A stretch of 64,000 nt of DNA from Psoroptes ovis (GCA_002943765.1 PQWQ01000008.1:806001-870000); one strand, 5' to 3'. Counted from the stretch's first letter, positions 37,753 through 50,576 are shown. Notes: generated by a model from the sequence alone, not told the origin. Numbers and translations: made by a program.

Positions 37753-38473
37753 TCAAAATCACCAAATTACAAACGATTCATGTGTGTTGTGTATCATTTG
37801 GTCGAAAATCATGGACACACCGAACACAGTTAATCAATCATTGTTCACATTTCAAACAACTCTAAACAACCAACTGGCCAATTCAACCAAGAGAAAACAA
37901 CAATCAAATGTGAGTACAACAAAAACTTTTTGTAAATTGAAAATTGACCATTATCACCTTTGAGGTCGGCGCAATCAGCTTGATCACAGCTGATTTTATA
38001 AAGACAACGGCGCCCTGTGGGCGCCTGTCGAGCGCAAGCACCTTTCATTGACATTTGATTATGTGTTTTTCATAATTAAACATTTTTTCCCGTAATCATT
38101 TTTTAATTACCTGCCAAATTGTCATGTTATTTTCAATGTTTTGGCAGGTTACAACAACAGTGTTGTGTGTGTGTGTGGGAGAACAACAAATTACACTGTG
38201 AAAACATGGCATTAAAAACAATTGAGTGAAAGTGTTCTGACACTTACCACTCGGATGGCGCCTTTAAGGCGCCGGAGCCAATAGAGCAGCTGCCGCTCGA
38301 TCGGCGCCTTAATGGCGCCCTGGCTCAATGGCCAAATGAATAGATTTTGAGCTCCTGCCACTGGTAACTAAGAGGAAATAGCGGAATGCATAGGGCATTA
38401 TAGGTAAATGAAAAATCTCAGGTCAAATCAGTGAAAAATGAATTTTCGTGGAAAAATGATTAATTAATCGATT

Positions 38474-38588
38474 GAACCCGTTCCGATCGAAGGGCGCCTG
38501 TTAGGCACCTCAATCAATGTATCAAATATTCATATTTCAATGCATTAGAACAACTGGTAAATATTTGATGGTCGAGTGCAAAGCGTAC
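38474..38588. repeat. PiggyBac-like fragment with GGCGCC core
   Basis: Contains GGGCGCCTGTTAGGCACC near the left and GGTCGAGTGCAAAGCG at the right. The right end matches the family TIR inverted; the left end is decayed. Confidence 0.4.
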
Positions 38589-39118
38589 GATTGACGTTAT
38601 TACCTGCAATTGCCGCCGATAATTGCCCGTAAATTTCGGCTGGAAACGAAATTTTCCCGTAAAAAAAAACAAAAAGAACCAATCAAAAATGGAAATCACA
38701 AATCGAAAAATCAAATCAATCATATTGATTCCGTAGCAGTGATTATTCACCAATATTCACCAAGCAGTGTTACACCCAAATGGAAGAAAGATTTTGGTCC
38801 AAAATCGGAAATTTTTTCCCGAACGAAAAAAACGAAATTCCATCAATCAAATTCATTTTCGAATGTTTATTTGTGTTTGTTCGTTTGTTTGGAACCCAGA
38901 AAACCAGAACCAGAAAATTTTGAAAAACTTGAAATTCAAATGGTTCTAAAACAGTGAAACCCACGACCACCTACACCCCCTTTTGATCGTCCCCCTCCTT
39001 TTATTCAAATGGAATTCCATTTTGTTTTTTTTGATTTTGATGAATTTCCCGATTTTGACCAAACAAACAAACAAAATGAACGACCAAATAATGGATCGAG
39101 TTGGTTGTGAATGTTGAT

Positions 39119-39271
39119 CAGTGTTTCTCAAACACTGTTTTTTTTTCGTGGCTCTATTTTCCTTCATTTTGGCGATTTTTTGCTGGATTTTTTCATTGAT
39201 TTTTGGACACATTCAGCTTTGGCCGGGGCAGTTAATGGGATTGTAATGAATAAAATGGTTGAGAACCGCTG
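39119..39271. mobile_element. hAT-like short element
   Basis: Left CAGTGTTTCTCAAAC, right GGTTGAGAACCGCTG, in inverted orientation, 153 bp. CAGNG...CNCTG ends with a TTCTCAACC core are typical of hAT elements. No 8-bp duplication was found. Confidence 0.55.
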
Positions 39272-39424
39272 TTTTGGTTCAAATGTTTTAGGTTTTTTCT
39301 AGTTTTGTTTGTCGTTTAAATTATTCATATCCGTGTGTACACATTTAATTGACTGAATGACTAATGAGTGAATATCATCATCATCATCATCATCAATGAT
39401 ATTGCATTTATCATGCAAATCATA

Positions 39425-39607
39425 CAGCGTTTCTCAACCAATGTTTCGATTAGCGAAAAGTTACCTATTAGGTTGTCCCATAAGTTCTTGCCGTATTTCG
39501 AATGAAAAAAATTTGAAAAAAAACGGCAAGAACTTATGGGACAACCCAATAGATTTTTATTCTTATTTGAGAAATAAATTTTTTAAAAAATTGTTTGAGA
39601 AACACTG
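39425..39607. mobile_element. hAT-like short element carrying a nested mariner hairpin
   Basis: Left CAGCGTTTCTCAACC, right TTTGAGAAACACTG. The interior is interrupted by the complete hairpin 39468-39549 with its TA duplication, so the hAT-like copy is older than the hairpin insertion. Confidence 0.6.
39468..39549. mobile_element. Mariner-like micro-hairpin, TTGCCG/CGGCAA subfamily, TA flanks
   Basis: 82 bp. Left TTAGGTTGTCCCATAAGTTC, right arm CGGCAAGAACTTATGGGACA. TA stands on both sides (39466-39467, 39550-39551). It is inserted into a hAT-like element. Confidence 0.88.
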
Positions 39608-39720
39608 TAAAATGAACACATGTTTTATTAACCAAGTAAATTTTCTGGTAAAACTTTTTTCAGGGAATATTTCAAAATGTTTCCCATGTTCAAACTGTCA
39701 TTATTAATGTTGTGAAGCTA

Positions 39721-40090
39721 TTCGTATTCGACATGGTGCCCAAAGAGGCACTGCCGTACCGTATTCTTCCATAATCATCATCGATCGACAGTGAACCAAC
39801 TTGGAAGAAAACAGAGACGGAAGCTCATGGTGCTACCAGGTACTACATGAGTGGAAATAGTCGCCGGGCGGATAGCTGGCCAGCTAGACCCGGACTCCAG
39901 AGAGTCCATGGTAATCCAATTTTCTCTGGGGCAAATCGCTGACCGTCACGGCTAATCACGGATGAATCTTTGAATGACTCCTTGAATCTTCATCCAATCG
40001 AATGATCCGGTCTTGAAATACTTTTATTGGACCAGAAGGGGGGCTTGATTTGAATTTTTCTAAGCAACCCTCCAGCAGTCCTTACCCACC
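39721..40090. other. GC-richer patch of unknown nature
   Basis: Distinctly less AT-rich than its surroundings, with GCCGGGCGGATAGC followed by TGGCCAGCTAGACCCGG. The motif CTAGACCCGGA followed closely by ACTCCA recurs at about 40776-40802. No ORF or RNA gene was recognised. It may be a worn retroposon or an RNA-derived sequence. Confidence 0.3.
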
Positions 40091-41262
40091 TTAGAAGCAA
40101 TCAATGTTCACATGTTTAATGCTGTTTGCTTGTTTTGTATTTGATTAATTTCAAATCGAAATCGATCAAATTTAGATTTAGAGAAATTATTCAGTGTTTT
40201 ACACTAGGATTCTGTGATTTCTTCCTTTGATCAAGAATCAATTGAACGCCCATATCTTGTATTCTGGTAAAAATTCTGGTTCTGGTTTTGAGATCTGGGA
40301 AGAACCAAATCAAATCAAATCCAAGAATCAAATTGAATCAAAGATTTCATGGCAAAAAGTGTTCCAATCACGAATTGGCACAATTCACAAAATTTTCACA
40401 TATGTTCAAAAACAGATTGATTTATGATTGATCGATTGATTGATGGATGGGAGGAATATTTTTGCTAAAAAAATATCCATGTGGGTGTGTCTAGGACTGT
40501 GAAAGATTTTTTCGGAGAGAATGAGATTTGAATGAAAGAATCGGTTCCTGAATCGGTTAGGGATGGGTAAGGGCTGCAACAGCAGCGGCCCAGCCATCGT
40601 AAGCCACCTTGACAAGTACAAGTATCAAATGAAAGGGTTGCGAATACATTGTCAGTTCATTGTTTTGTCATTTCATTACTTTGATTAATTATTTTTTTTC
40701 TGTGCCTTAATTAAAAAGTATAATTATGATACTCAGAATTATGGTCCGTAAAAAAGTTTCTGGCTTGAAGACTAGACCCGGAGGGGACTCCATGAAAACT
40801 TTATCACCCAACCCAGGGTCGGTATGAAATGCTAGTTGATTTGAAACAAATTCTATTTCAGATGTAGAGGGGCAGAGAGAGGGTGAGTGCAGGGGGGGAC
40901 TGCTTGAAACTATTTGAAAAACCTCACAAAAATATTCACAACCTCTTCACATGGGGCATTGTCGAAGGCCCAAGTGTTTGGTAGATCGAATCATTTGAAC
41001 ATCAAAAGTGCGTCGATTCAATACAAAGCAATTAGAAATGCCCGAGTGTGGCTCGGGCTTGTCAGGATCGATGCAAATCGATGAATAATTGTCAAGTTCT
41101 ATTAATTATTGATCATTAATTATTATTCATGTTTATCTCTTCCTGAGCTCATGTATTTTGTTTATTGTTTATACATTGTTGAATAATGAATGAATGAATA
41201 ATGAATCATAAATGTGTGTGTAAAATGATACTCGAATACACTCACAGATAAATCATTGAATA

Positions 41263-41344
41263 TTCGAGTTGTCCGAAAAGTTTTCGAGCATTAAATCATA
41301 GAAAAATCATTGAAAATGGGCTCGGAACTTTCTGGACAACCGAA
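41263..41344. mobile_element. Mariner-like micro-hairpin
   Basis: Left TTCGAGTTGTCCGAAAAGTT, right arm AACTTTCTGGACAACCGAA. TA precedes the left end. Confidence 0.75.
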
Positions 41345-42186
41345 TCGATTGAGGAATTTTTCCCGGCAATTTTCTCACTTTCAGGAAAAATTCTCGGGCC
41401 GAGCATTACACAATCATGACTGACGAACAGGCCAAACACTGATTATAATTACCCAAATGTTTCGACACGTTTTTGAAAATTTTTTTAGGGAAATTTTCCC
41501 GTATTTCACCCGAGAAATTTTCTCGGGAATCACAGGAATTTCTTAAATGACAATTAATTGTCAAGCAAAAAAAAAATCGATCCGACAAACAATTGAAATG
41601 TTTTGTCAATCGTAATGTTTTCACATTTGAATTTTTGGTGAATTCGGGAGAATTTCAACGAATTTCAATGAATTTTGACGAATTCAAAGAATTTAATTGG
41701 TTTTTCTTTCATCCTCTCTCTCGCTCTCATCTTCGAATGTTGTAATCAAAGGGTTAAAATCTTAAAGAATTTTGAAAATTAAAAAAAAAAAAATTCATAA
41801 ATTACGTAAAACATTTGTAATTTAGCTGAAGAAAAAGAGAGAAGAAGATAAAGGAATAAATGAATAAATTAATAGATAAATGAATAAATGAATGAATGAA
41901 TCAGTGAATCAGTGAATGAATGAATCAATGAACAATTATAATGACAAAAAATTTTTGACTGTGAATTTCCCGTGGCTGTCCGAAAAGTTCTGTCGGGGTT
42001 CCTCGTTGAAGACCATTTACGGTTTAATTGAATTTGATCATTATCCATTTCTAATGTATTATTATATTGAAAAAAAGGAAAAATACAAAAGATAATTTGT
42101 CATTATTAATTGTATTTATTTATCATTAATTTAATCATACAAATTTTTGTTGAATAATGGAAAAAAATTCGGTTTCAAAAAGTTTC

Positions 42187-42256
42187 TGGTCGAAAAGTAA
42201 TACATGTTTGTATCATAGGAATTGAATGGCTTTATGATGGATTACTTTTCGGACAA
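42187..42256. mobile_element. Micro-hairpin, AAAAGTAAT subfamily
   Basis: Left TGGTCGAAAAGTAATAC, right ATTACTTTTCGGACAA. The arms carry AAGTAAT in place of AAGTTC, as do the hairpins at 54565 and 63455. Confidence 0.55.
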
Positions 42257-43027
42257 AAAATATAAAATTTTTGCTTGCATTTGCACAATTTTTCTTAGCA
42301 TGATCATCAATGATGATGATGATTGGAATAGAAATGAATTCATATTCTTCAATTCAAAATTAATTAATTTTATTCTAAGAAATTAATTCAATTAATTGAT
42401 CATCGTAATCATCATCATCATCGTTGTTCGTATTTGTCTAAATATTTATCCTATTTTACATTCACGTCCATGCACGCGGGCACGGTCCATGGTATATGGA
42501 TCTCGATAATGGGGCCTGACCCTGGATCCTGATGATCCGGCCTGATCCTGGAGCCATCGGCGTCATACATCCATTCGTAGACCCAAATCCACGATCCCAA
42601 CGAACCCTTTTAAGCCCTTAAAATCATGATGTTGATTTACCAATCAATTAATTAATTTATTCATTAATTAATCAGTAGCAAAAACCATCAAAGACCTTGG
42701 CAGAATTGGAGCGAAAATTCAGCAGGAACGGTCGCTCGACCCGAAAACAGCAGCATTTATTCATTGATCTTTGATCATTTGGGTGCTTGAAAGGCACCTG
42801 TCGAGTGCTAAAGGATTAATACTTGATTCTTTGGGAAATGGTTTTAAATTGAAACGTTTTCTTTTCCATTTATTCATTTTGAAGATTTACGAATGATTGA
42901 AAGTCATTCGTAAATAAAATACATGTAAATTCTAGCTTTTCAAATGATCGAATGAATGAATGAATGAAAACAACAACAAAATAAATGAAAATAGATAAAC
43001 GAAATTAATTTTCATTGAAGAAACAAC

Positions 43028-43117
43028 AAAGCGCTCTTCAACTCGACAAAATTCAATTTTTGCATAGGCAAACAGAGCGATAACGGAGCTACATAGGGGC
43101 CTGTCGAGCGCAAAGCG
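43028..43117. repeat. PiggyBac-like fragment
   Basis: Left AAGCGCTCTTCAACTCGACA, right CTGTCGAGCGCAAAGCGC, inverted. TTAA is not retained. Confidence 0.4.
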
Positions 43118-43368
43118 CATTCTGTTGAATTTATTTATTTGGATTCTTCAATTTACATTCTCATTTCAGAATTCTTTAGTTTCGATTTTCGATTGATTCA
43201 TTCATTCATTTTTATGCTTCAATTAACATTCAATATTTTATTTATTTATTTATTATTTTGGAATTTCGAAATTTTCGAAATTCCCAAAAATTTTCAATTA
43301 CGATTCTGATCTAATCTTTATAAATTTTGGTTTTTGTTTGGTTGGTTTAGTTGGTTTCTTTTATTAAA

Positions 43369-43448
43369 TTAGGTTGTCCAGAAAGTTTTGGCCATTTTTC
43401 ATCAGTAACTCTATTGATTAGGCGGAATGAACTTTTCGGACAACCTAA
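43369..43448. mobile_element. Mariner-like micro-hairpin, ATCAATAGAG subfamily, inverted
   Basis: 80 bp. Left TTAGGTTGTCCAGAAAGTTT, right arm GAACTTTTCGGACAACCTAA followed by TA. The middle is the reverse complement of that in 21236-21315. Confidence 0.82.
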
Positions 43449-44056
43449 TATTTATCATTTTGTCAAATAAGTTATAATTAACAAAGCACCTTGCAGTCGC
43501 CCTATTAATAATCGTCTGCAGAAATACATGGCCATCGAGGCGCCTCGAGGGCGCCTGTCGAGTGCAAATAGTCTCGATTGCAATTCATGAATTTATCCTG
43601 ATAATTTTTGAAATCATATTCTGATGATTCAAATTTAATTGGTGCTAAAAGGGTTTTCATTTTGATTTTTTGACAAATTTACCCAAATATTTCTGGGGCA
43701 TTGATTTCCTTGGGTTTTAATTGGATTTTCCTTGAATTTTCCTAGGGTACAACCTTAAAAATCCTTAAGTTTCCTTGAATTGTCAACGTTTTTCCGAGAT
43801 AATTCCTTTGATTCCAATGTTTCATTCCTCCTCCGCCTTACACCCACTTATGATCAACCAAAGAGCTGACCAATGATTTCTGTCGATCAGAGTGGAGAAA
43901 TTTCCCGAGAAAAAAAATTTCCCAGAAAAATTTCCCAGATGAATTTTTTTTTGAATCAAACAAATCAAATTTTGGCGAAGAAAAAAACATGTGAAGAATT
44001 TATAATTATGACCATCACCACCACCAACACCAAAATGATGATATCATTTTGGTGTT

Positions 44057-44135
44057 CAGTGTTTCTCAACGTTCACAATGAAAAAAGGTTTAAAAAATTA
44101 TTTAAAAAAAACAAACAAATGGTTTAGAACCACTG
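44057..44135. mobile_element. hAT-like short element
   Basis: Left CAGTGTTTCTCAACG, right GGTTTAGAACCACTG, 79 bp. The interior is A-rich. Confidence 0.5.
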
Positions 44136-45645
44136 TTTAGGATTTGTTATTCTGCTATTTTTTATTCTATCCGAGTTCATTTGTTGTTTTTTCTCGGTCC
44201 GAATTCGAAGCGAAAAAAATACAAAATTGATTAAATTAAATTTTAGCCTTCCCTCCCTCAGTCCTAAAATCGCTGAAAAATAAAAAATCAGAAATCGTCC
44301 CGAAGTCGCTCCAAGACTATTGTTCATATTCACCATCATAGCTGTCAGCATATTTCGAATCAGCTCATACAAATGAAGAGTCAAGCCCGAGTCACACTCG
44401 GGCTTGGCATGATTGTAGCGAAATTCCAAAGCCGAGAACAACACGGGCATCGCCAGTGAAGTAACAGGGAAATCTTTCCGAAAAGTCTCAGCTTTTCTCG
44501 GTGAAGAAAATTTTGAAAAATTTTTTTTTTCTTTGACCAGCGGCCATACATCATAAGTCACCATTAGTCCAAGTGTGTGAATTAGTATTTATACAATGTC
44601 TCGTATAAATAAACAAACTTGAACAAATCATTTCCAATTTATATTTATTGGACCCAAGAAAAAAATCTTATAAGGACCTTTATGTGTCCAAATTTTCAAT
44701 TTTTAATTTCATTTTTCTCCATTCTTCTTGAACAAAATGATTGATTTTGATTTTCTCGGGTTTTTTCTTCTCGGGATCCATTTAGTCACAATAATTGTGA
44801 CCGTAACTCTACGTGTGTGTATGTGCGGGGGTGGATGGGTGTGTTCGAGTACATCATCACCAAAAAATGATGATTGAAATTTTAATGATGAAAATAATTA
44901 CTTTTTCCATTTGGTCAAAAATCCAAAAAATTGATGAGCAAAATATTTTTTTCTCAAATTACAGTGGTTCTCAACCATTTTTGACCAACATTATTTTTGG
45001 TCAGCAATGATCATGAATGATTTTGAGAATTTCAAACACCGTAAATTGTAGCAAATGTGACAAACATTCGAAAGAATCAAGAAGATGGAGAAGAATTTAA
45101 TTAAAATCAAAAGAAGAATCAAAGAAGAATTTTGACATTTTCATTTCTTAGAATTTCTCAGAATGATTCTGAACCAAAATTCACGTTTATTTCATTGAAA
45201 TCACTTTGCACTCGACCGAGTTTTGCAGGCCAAAATTTTTCCGCTTAGAATCCTGTGTGATTAACGGTGGAATCCGGTGCCCAAGCGGGGCCCGACGAGC
45301 GGAAAGCATCTGATCATAATTAATAATAATTTCAACATTCAAAAACAAAAAGACTGAAATGAAAATGTAATAAAAAATATTCCATTTTGATTGTCATTTG
45401 AGACAAAATAACAATGATTCTTGAAATAATTCATAAGAATATTTCTGAGAAATGTTTCGAGAAATTCTTACCTCATCAAAATTTGACGCCATAAGAAAAA
45501 ATTCCTGGAAAATTTTTCCTTTAAGAAAATATTTTCCTAAATTTCATTTCCTTCCTTGAAAATTTGAATTTTTTCCCCCGTATTTTTCGGTGACATCCAC
45601 CGGGAGGATTCCCCTTCTGAATAGTGTTCACAATCCTTGATGAAA

Positions 45646-45671
45646 GGGTTGGGGAAAGGGTCGGGGAAGGG
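45646..45671 (+). other. G-quadruplex motif
   Basis: Five G-runs of 3, 4, 3, 4 and 3 bases separated by loops of 2-3 bases on the plus strand, followed by more G-rich sequence to about 45705. Conspicuous in such an AT-rich genome. Confidence 0.65.
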
Positions 45672-45750
45672 TCGATGGTGGGTGTAAGGGTAGAGGGGGA
45701 GAAGAAAGAAATTTTCCACAGAAAGTTTCCAGGAAAATATGTAAATACGG

Positions 45751-45828
45751 CTGCTGCTGCTGCTGCTGCTTCTGCTACGGCTGCCAGTTACAATGTTTCT
45801 CATCATCATCATCATCATCATCATCATC
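45751..45828. repeat. CTG and CAT trinucleotide microsatellites
   Basis: CTG repeated about seven times at 45751-45770 and CAT about nine times at 45800-45828, with a short spacer. Confidence 0.85.
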
Positions 45829-46956
45829 GCCAAAATAACAATGTAATAACCCTTTGAATGAATAAATAAATGAATGAATGAACCCTTTTTCTTTTATTCC
45901 TTGAAGCACTTACCGAATTCATTGGAATTTCAAATTTTGTTATTCTTGTTTTGTATTCAATTAGATTCAATTTTATTATTTGGGCCCCAAAACATTTTGC
46001 ATTAAATCGGATTTCAAAATTTTTCGGGGAAAATTTCTTGGAAAATTTCTCGGTGAAAATTCTTGGAAAAATTCTTGGAAAATGGTAAGAGTTTAACCCT
46101 TTCTTTTCGGGAAAATTTCCAAGAAATTTCCAAAAAAAAAAAAATTCCTCTCCCTACAAATTTGACATTTTGGAAAAACTCATTTAAAAACAAATAAACA
46201 AACAACTTATTTTTTCATGACAAACAGTGATTCTCAACCAGTTTTTTATGCGTGTTTCTGTTTGGGTCGTTAGAAATTCCCAAAGAAGAATTTCCAGGAA
46301 AATTCCAAGAAAATTTCCCAAAAAATTTCTCAAACATTCCTTTATTCAAAACATGAATTACGCTTCCGTGTATCATCGGCCATCGATCGATGGCCGATCG
46401 ATAGTCGATCAATTCCATAGGCGCCCACTTGGTGCCTATCGATTGGGGCCGAAACGGCGGTAATTCAATTGATTGTGGTCGCATTATTAGGGCCGTAGAA
46501 TCGACAAACCTTGGGTAATACGAAAGAATATTCTTGAGGGTTGGGGCCCGGTAAGAGATTCATCTCAGGGTAATGTGCTGTGTAGTAATTTAGTGAATTT
46601 ATTCATTTACCGAAATTATTCGATCCATGATTATTTTGCTGATGCATTTCCATAATGTAATTGAATATATGAATGGGAATGAGAATCAATCAATGAGAGA
46701 AGAATAAGAAATGAAATGAAAATTCCTAAGAAAAATAAACGGAAATGAATAGATAAGAATTTATAATTAGTAAAATTAGTCGAGGATGTATCCACACCCA
46801 CCTATCAATACATTCATCGACACACGCTACACACACACAGACCCACACCCTGATACACATTAAATAAACATACACACATGAAAACGCTGCGTATAATTTT
46901 CGATAATTCAATTATTCAATTTGGTTCGATAAAATGATAATGAATGTTCTGATGGT

Positions 46957-47050
46957 TTCGGTGTCCGAAAAGTTATGGCCTAGCTGCTCCATTGGAAATC
47001 AATGGGAAAGCCTGCTGAAAAAATCAGCCAGAACTTTTCGGACGACCTCT
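46957..47050. mobile_element. Mariner-like micro-hairpin
   Basis: Left TTCGGTGTCCGAAAAGTT, right AGAACTTTTCGGACGACC, about 94 bp. The middle includes the palindromic pair CCATTGGAAATCAATGG. Confidence 0.65.
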
Positions 47051-48501
47051 TCGAATAAATGAAAGAATATTCATTCATTAAGAATTTAAAAGCATCATCA
47101 AATTGGCCAAAAAGGTACTGCCTCACTGACTGACTGGAAGACATGAGTCGAATTTGAGCTAAAATAAATTGAATTTGTAAAATTACAAATTCAACACCAT
47201 TAACCAATTAGTTCATTGTTCATTTATTGTTGTCGTTATGGTTAATGCATGTGTGTGCATCTGTCCATGTGTTTGTTTTGACCAAAGTTCATTACGGAAT
47301 TGCGAATTCGCAATTTCAAAATTCGCAATTTCGGGAATTTATTAATTCATTAATGTAATTAATAATGAATTAATCGATTCCAGGGCTTCGCAGGGATTTT
47401 TTGTTTGGTTTTTAAGAGGGTGCGGGTCGTAGAATTGTCTTGAATTGTTTTTGGTTGTGTTTCGGATCGATCAGATCCGGACAAACTATTTGGGACGAAT
47501 TGATTCGAAGAATAACAAATGGGCCATTCATAAAGTATTGAATGTAATTTGATGTAATGTATTCTTTGAATTTTGGATTCTGCATCTCCAGAAAATTTGA
47601 ATATCAATCAATCAATCGATAGAGATCAGTAATGTGCTGTTCACCATATGGCGACTTTACAGCATATGAATACTGATTTGTTAATGTGCACAGATATTTT
47701 AACCCTTTGAATCCTGGTTAACCCTTTCCAAAGGTTTTAACCCTTTGAACACTCTTAACCTTTTCAGTGCCGAGTGTGGTCACCGATCGATTGACCCGAT
47801 GCTCAATGTTTTTGCAAAAATGATTCAATAATCGATTGAATTGTTTCCGGGAAAATTTTCCCAAAAATTTCTGGAAAAATTTCCTGAAAATTCAAATTTT
47901 TAAAGGGTCAAATTGGTTTCGAAAAAAAAAAAATACCAGATCCTGCCTATGAAATGATTTAATCGAGAAATTACTACAAGAAATTTCCCTTGAAATACTT
48001 ATTTCCAAAAAGTTTTCCCTCTTAATTTCGAATCCTGAAAACACAATTTCGAAACAATTCCGTGGAAAACTTCCAGGAAATTATTGTTTTTGAAAAAAAC
48101 TGAGAATTTCCCAGAAACTTTCCGCAGAATATTTAAGAATTCCAAAATTTGAGGTTCCAGAATATTGAAGAATCTTTCTATGTGAAACATAGAGGAAAAT
48201 CAAATTCGTATCACCCTTGTGTTCGATAGGCGCCCAGGGAGCACCGGTTAGGCAGGGTATTCAGTGAAAATCCGCTTGGGCACCCTGTATTATCCTGGTA
48301 TTCTGCGTTCACGATGAACATCGAAGAGCTCTTGAAGAGTGCAAAGTATCATGATCAAAGAATTATCACCCAAACATCAAACATCAAACAAACAACATAT
48401 GTTCAATTATCATCCCAAAACTATACATAACCAACACCATCAAACACCACCCAACACAATGAAAAATTTGAATTTTAAATTTTTTTCTCCAAGATTTTCA
48501 A

Positions 48502-48522
48502 TGTGTGTGTGTGTGTGTGTGT
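48502..48522. repeat. (GT)n microsatellite
   Basis: Uninterrupted TG run of about 21 bp. Confidence 0.88.
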
Positions 48523-48670
48523 TTCACCAAGAACCATATTTCATACACAACCAAATCAAAACACATTTCTTTTTTTTCGAGTGTTTTTGAATTAATTAAT
48601 TTTTTTTTTTTTTGAAAAAAAATAAATAAATATTTTGATTAGTTTTATACTTGTGCAAAGCAGAAATCTG

Positions 48671-48780
48671 CTTTGCACTCGACAGGCGCCTACAAGGCGC
48701 CTCGTTGACTCTCAATTGATTCAATAATCGTAGTTAATTTGCAACGAATCATTGAATTACTGTTGTCGAGTGTTAAGGGT
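48671..48780. mobile_element. PiggyBac-like short element
   Basis: Left CTTTGCACTCGACAGGCGCC, right TTGTCGAGTGTTAAGGGT, in inverted relation, 110 bp, with GGCGCC twice near the left end. No intact flanking TTAA was identified. Confidence 0.5.
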
Positions 48781-50376
48781 TATTTTTTTTCATCACATTT
48801 TTTTAAACATCTGTGTTTTTGGGTTTATCTATCTTTGAGATTAATAAATAATTGATGATGAACCATGTGATTGGAAGGATTAATTTTTTTTTTTTTTTTT
48901 TTTTTTGAAAATTTTGGATTCATTTTCATTTCTAGGGCATAGGTCTTCATAAGTTCGATTGATGAATTGATAATTAGGTCCTATAAGATTCATATAATTC
49001 TCGAGTAATTGGTCATAAAAGGTTAAGAGTGAAAGGTCGATTGTTTGAATGGGGTTAGCCGTTGACAGCTGGTTTTTTTCACTGAATCCTTAACAGGATC
49101 CAAGGCTCTTAGGCCATAGGATCTAATTGGGTCATAGAGCCTAGATCCTTGGACCTAGATTTCTAGTTTTTTTGTTTGTTTGTTCCAATTATTGCTGAGT
49201 TATTTAGTATAAATTAAGGTGTGCCCTTTTTCATTGTGAGTATTTTGCAATCTAAGGGCCCAAATAAATTTTCGAAAAAGTGTCCTAAAGGTCCCTAGGG
49301 CCTTGTGATTTATGAGAATGAATTTCTCAAATATATATGCTCTATGAGGTAAAATAATTCAATAAACAAAGTAGTTCAATAGGCTTGAAAAAAAAATGTC
49401 TTGACGCTCTAAATAGGACCCGAAAAAAATCCGGTTGAGAATCACTGCATTGATGTGATGAAATGGGCACATAAAAAAATGAATTCAGTTGAGAATCACT
49501 GGTAATATCGAAATGATATGAATATGATTAATGTATGCATATGCATCGAATATGATGCATCAGATGCAGCACCAGATGCATAAGGATGCAAAGCGCATTT
49601 ATATGATTTCCCCATAGACTTTGAATATTTTATATTTCATATTTTTGCATTTTCAAAGTGAAATATGAATCCAAAAATTTTATGAAAATATGAAGAGTCA
49701 TTCACATATTCCATCATCACATTCATCAATTCGATTTGGAATGATATGAACACATCAATAATGACATCATGATCTGTGATCATGATTCGTATTCACTCAA
49801 AAACACATAGACACATCGACATATATCATGGTGTTTCCACAAGGTTCTCAATCCTTGGATCAATAGCATCTTCGCATACATTTCAATCTGACTTGTTCGT
49901 CGAATTTTTATTTCGATCCTGGGAAATTTTCCCAGAAAAGTCAACCTTCGATTCTTCCAAAACATTCTTTGAAGTTTCTTGAAAATATTCTTGGAATTTT
50001 CTGGAAAATTTCCCGAAAAAAAAAATTCACAAAATTCTTCGTCGTCTTAGAATTTCCTCAATTATTCCTTAAGAAATAATGATGAAAAATGTCAAAAAAA
50101 AATTCCGAAAGATTTCCGAGAATCATTCGACAGCAAAAAAAAAAAAATTTCCCCGGAAATTCTTTGGAAATTCTTCGCTAAGAATATTCCATAAGAAAAT
50201 TTTTTTTTTTGCTGATCATCATCATCATTATCTTTGATGATTATCATTATTATCATTACACCCATCATTATTATTATTCGTTATTCGTTATGATTATTAT
50301 GATCATCATCAACAACATCATCATAATCATCATTATTATTGTTTTTGATGTAAAGAAAATCATGGAAAAAAATTCA

Positions 50377-50495
50377 TTAACCTCGTTGCGCTCGACAGGC
50401 ACCGTCCAGGCACCATATTATATAGTAAATTTCAATGTAGTTCCAATTCAAAGTGAAAGTATTTCATCCGATGCTGTCGAGTACAAAGTGATTAA
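50377..50495. mobile_element. PiggyBac-like short element with TTAA flanks
   Basis: TTAA at 50377-50380 and 50492-50495. Left end CCTCGTTGCGCTCGACAGGC, right end CTGTCGAGTACAAAGTGA, inverted to each other. One of the two clearest members of the family. Confidence 0.7.
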
Positions 50496-50576
50496 TAATT
50501 ATTTTCATTAAAATGTTGATGTTGATGATGATGATGATGTCGATCATCATCAAACATTGAAAATTGTCATATATTA

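Larger units (their letters stand above)
37306..41262. other. Gene-free, repeat-rich region
   Basis: Holds a mariner-like hairpin (37675-37752), GGCGCC-rich piggyBac-like fragments (about 37990-38050, 38250-38330, 38474-38588), two hAT-like elements, one with a nested hairpin (39119-39607), and a GC-richer patch (39721-40090). Nothing codable was recognised. Confidence 0.5.
41345..50376. other. Gene-free, repeat-rich region
   Basis: Contains mariner-like hairpins (42187, 43369, 46957) plus a solitary half-hairpin at about 41974, a hAT-like element (44057) and single hAT-like ends (44962, 46225, 49434, 49490), several GGCGCC/CTCGACAGG fragments (42780-42819, 43484-43568, 45200-45310, 46410-46445, 48215-48250), quasi-repeats of AATTTTCCCGAGAAATTTCC type, a G-quadruplex motif, and a GC-rich patch at about 42474-42600. 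No gene seen. Confidence 0.5.

Noticed and set aside
41974..42020. Hairpin at GGCTGTCCGAAAAGTTC
   Set aside because: A single arm only; I found no inverted partner within 150 bp, so it is at most a solitary half-element.
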